A stretch of 64,000 bases of DNA from Nematostella vectensis (taxonomy: Eukaryota; Cnidaria; Anthozoa; Actiniaria; Edwardsiidae): NCBI RefSeq assembly GCF_932526225.1, contig NC_064036.1, positions 9,865,519-9,929,518 of the forward strand, written 5' to 3'. Position numbers and translations under genes: made by a program. The stretch's first letter is position 1. Every line of letters begins with the position of its first letter. Positions 63,301-64,000 of this stretch are shown here, one piece after another. The notes beneath the pieces were generated by a model. That model worked only from the letters and a program-made list of their open reading frames with translations. It was not told where the DNA came from and did no database searches.

Positions 63301-64000
63301 AGCACAGACTCTTAGACTCTTATACAGTACATTAAAGTGTTGAAGTATTTTAGTACTCTTTGCTTATGGGTTTATGTAACGTAATAAAACTCTTATCATA
63401 TAGTTGTTTGACAATGAACTATTGCTTTAGCGTGGCTTGAGAAAAATACCTTGCGATTTATTTAGTCATCCCCATATTTCAGAGGAAGAAGAGTTCCTTG
63501 ATGAGCTAAGTGACCCAAGCAGGAACCAGTCGATCTTCAACAGGGACAAGGTCTTTGCCCGGCTCAACATCTGTCTTGATAGTGGCTCCTTTAAGCTGCT
63601 GAACAGCACTAGCTCAGGCCACTCCTCTACCCCTATAGTGGAGGTTGAGTTCTGTAATGCGACATGGGAGTCTGAAGTCCGTCCACAGTCAAGCACCTGG
63701 GAGTTTAACATGAGCTTGGGCGCTATCCATGCCAGGGACCGATTCACAAAGGGCACTTTGTTCGCTTCTTTGGTTTCTCCACAAGAAAGGGTATGAATGA
63801 TGCTACTTTTTATTAGTGCTTGATACTTACCTGAAAGAAATCCTTGCTTTAAAGAAGTCCAACCTAACTTGTGTGCTCTGACATTTATAGAAGCCCTTGG
63901 CGGCCCAGAAGTCTAGCAACCACTCCTCCATCTCCATGCTGGCCATGTCATCAACAGCTCTAGGGCTGAATATCCTACAGGAGTTTGATGAAGAGCCAGT
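54384..64000 (+). CDS. VPS13D: VPS13D, N-terminal part (bridge-like lipid transfer protein)
   Basis: VPS13 proteins form long hydrophobic grooves that move lipids between organelles; VPS13D acts at ER-mitochondria and peroxisome contacts. Exons: 54384-54474, 56481-56674, 57603-57680, 57901-57999, 58523-58639, 59175-59300, 60243-60287, 60413-60651, 61025-61193, 61264-61365, 62957-63137, 63483-63790, and 63891 onward, running off the window. In frame, 619 aa so far of an expected >4,000. The chorein N-terminal domain is clear: [37 protein letters not shown] and [13 protein letters not shown], then [14 protein letters not shown]13D rather than A-C is favoured by [13 protein letters not shown]-type spacing and the [19 protein letters not shown] block. 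A Trp-rich [11 protein letters not shown] follows near residue 440. The introns carry two minisatellites (55072-56100, 61662-62660), a repeat-bearing TIR element (59442-59992) and a CAT-rich tract. Confidence 0.92.
55072..56158. repeat. 48-bp minisatellite, about 21 copies, with an inverted end
   Basis: The unit is GGCCTGGCTAAACTAGGCGA then CATGTCACCCTGAAGGTGCT and ATTCTATA. Copies vary mainly at CATGTCA/CATCTCA/CATTTCA and GGCCTGG/GGCCTAG. After the last unit, the sequence to 56158 ends CTCCTAAATGTTTCCTAATTTAGCCACC. Its reverse complement resembles the start of the unit (GGTGGCTAAATTAGGAAAC), so the array looks like an expanded end of an inverted-repeat element. It lies in VPS13D intron 1. 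Confidence 0.9.
56234..56417. mobile_element. Mariner-type MITE with long inverted repeats
   Basis: The arms are about 63 bp: GACCCTATTGGCTAACAGTG on the left and CACTGTTAGCTAATTGGGTC on the right. Pairing extends through CTTGTTGC / GCAACAAG and AATCATGTAATGATTC / GAATCATCACATGATC. A TA dinucleotide flanks both ends (56232-56233 and 56418-56419), the target duplication expected of Tc1/mariner elements. It lies in VPS13D intron 1. Confidence 0.8.
58000..58522. repeat. CAT/ATC-rich low-complexity intron of VPS13D
   Basis: The intron between exons 57901-57999 and 58523-58639 consists largely of imperfect ATCATC and CATCATCAGCAGCAA units with interspersed unique sequence. The open frames here on both strands come from the repeat. 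Confidence 0.75.
59442..59992. mobile_element. Inverted-repeat element with an internal 44-bp tandem array
   Basis: The left arm ATGCCTGGTGCACAGTAGTG then ACATAATGACAT is mirrored by the right arm ending GTTATGCCACTATTGTGCAC then TAGACAT. Between them, about 59634-59960, seven units carry AAAAGAGTGCGTGCGCCTGT followed by GTTGTTATGTCGTTATGTCG; some have an added CATTATGTCCATGT. It lies in the VPS13D intron between exons 59175-59300 and 60243-60287. The Cys-rich open frame inside is an artefact. Confidence 0.8.
61662..62660. repeat. 34-bp minisatellite, about 29 copies
   Basis: The unit is TTAGTGGAGTGTTGACCAGC followed by TCATAGTGTGGTGG, with GTGC in place of GTGG in about a third of the copies and a rare TTCG variant. 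It fills most of the VPS13D intron 61366-62956. No inverted flanks were found. Confidence 0.93.

Overview
The window looks like a chromosomal segment from an early-branching animal, most likely an anthozoan cnidarian of the sea-anemone type; this is an inference. Genes have many short exons with GT-AG introns and proteins that align closely with vertebrate orthologues (TADA3, BICRA, VPS13D, SLC17A9). Introns and intergenic DNA are full of short inverted-repeat elements, G/C homopolymers and minisatellites. There is no sign of a bacterial, viral or plasmid origin. I rebuilt all gene models by hand from splice sites and reading phase, and every junction given keeps frame.

Layout, left to right. 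1-5212: gene-poor, with a few MITEs. 5213-11770 (-): SLC17A9-like vesicular nucleotide transporter with a pair of mutually exclusive exons. 12447-13775 (+): single-exon TADA3, head-to-head with it. 16585-22904 (+): BICRA/GLTSCR1 orthologue with a 2.4-kb glutamine-rich exon. 26209-29685 (-): protein with 21 C2H2 zinc fingers. 31754-40342 (+): ABCG half-transporter whose Walker B motif is split by an intron filled with 407 perfect CAGG units. 41972-44887 (+) and 45783-48274 (-): convergent pair of cationic-amino-acid-transporter paralogues, one of which has lost the TM1 substrate motif. 51306-53862 (-): SDR16C-type short-chain dehydrogenase. 54384 to the window end (+): 5' part of VPS13D, head-to-head with the SDR.

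The genes do not form one pathway. TADA3 (SAGA/ATAC) and BICRA (non-canonical BAF) are both chromatin co-regulators, and four genes are membrane transporters, but this looks like ordinary mixed gene content. Three divergent pairs probably share promoters (SLC17A9/TADA3, zinc finger/ABCG, SDR/VPS13D).

The most notable features are: (1) two 97-nt exons in the SLC17A9-like gene, where using exactly one keeps the frame and using both or neither gives a stop; (2) the uninterrupted (CAGG)407 / (CCTG)407 array flanked by CAGA/TCTG, the same kind of compound repeat as the human CNBP locus in myotonic dystrophy type 2; (3) the amino-acid transporter paralogue lacking the family's Gly-rich TM1 motif; (4) minisatellites that sit inside, or have grown from, inverted-repeat elements.
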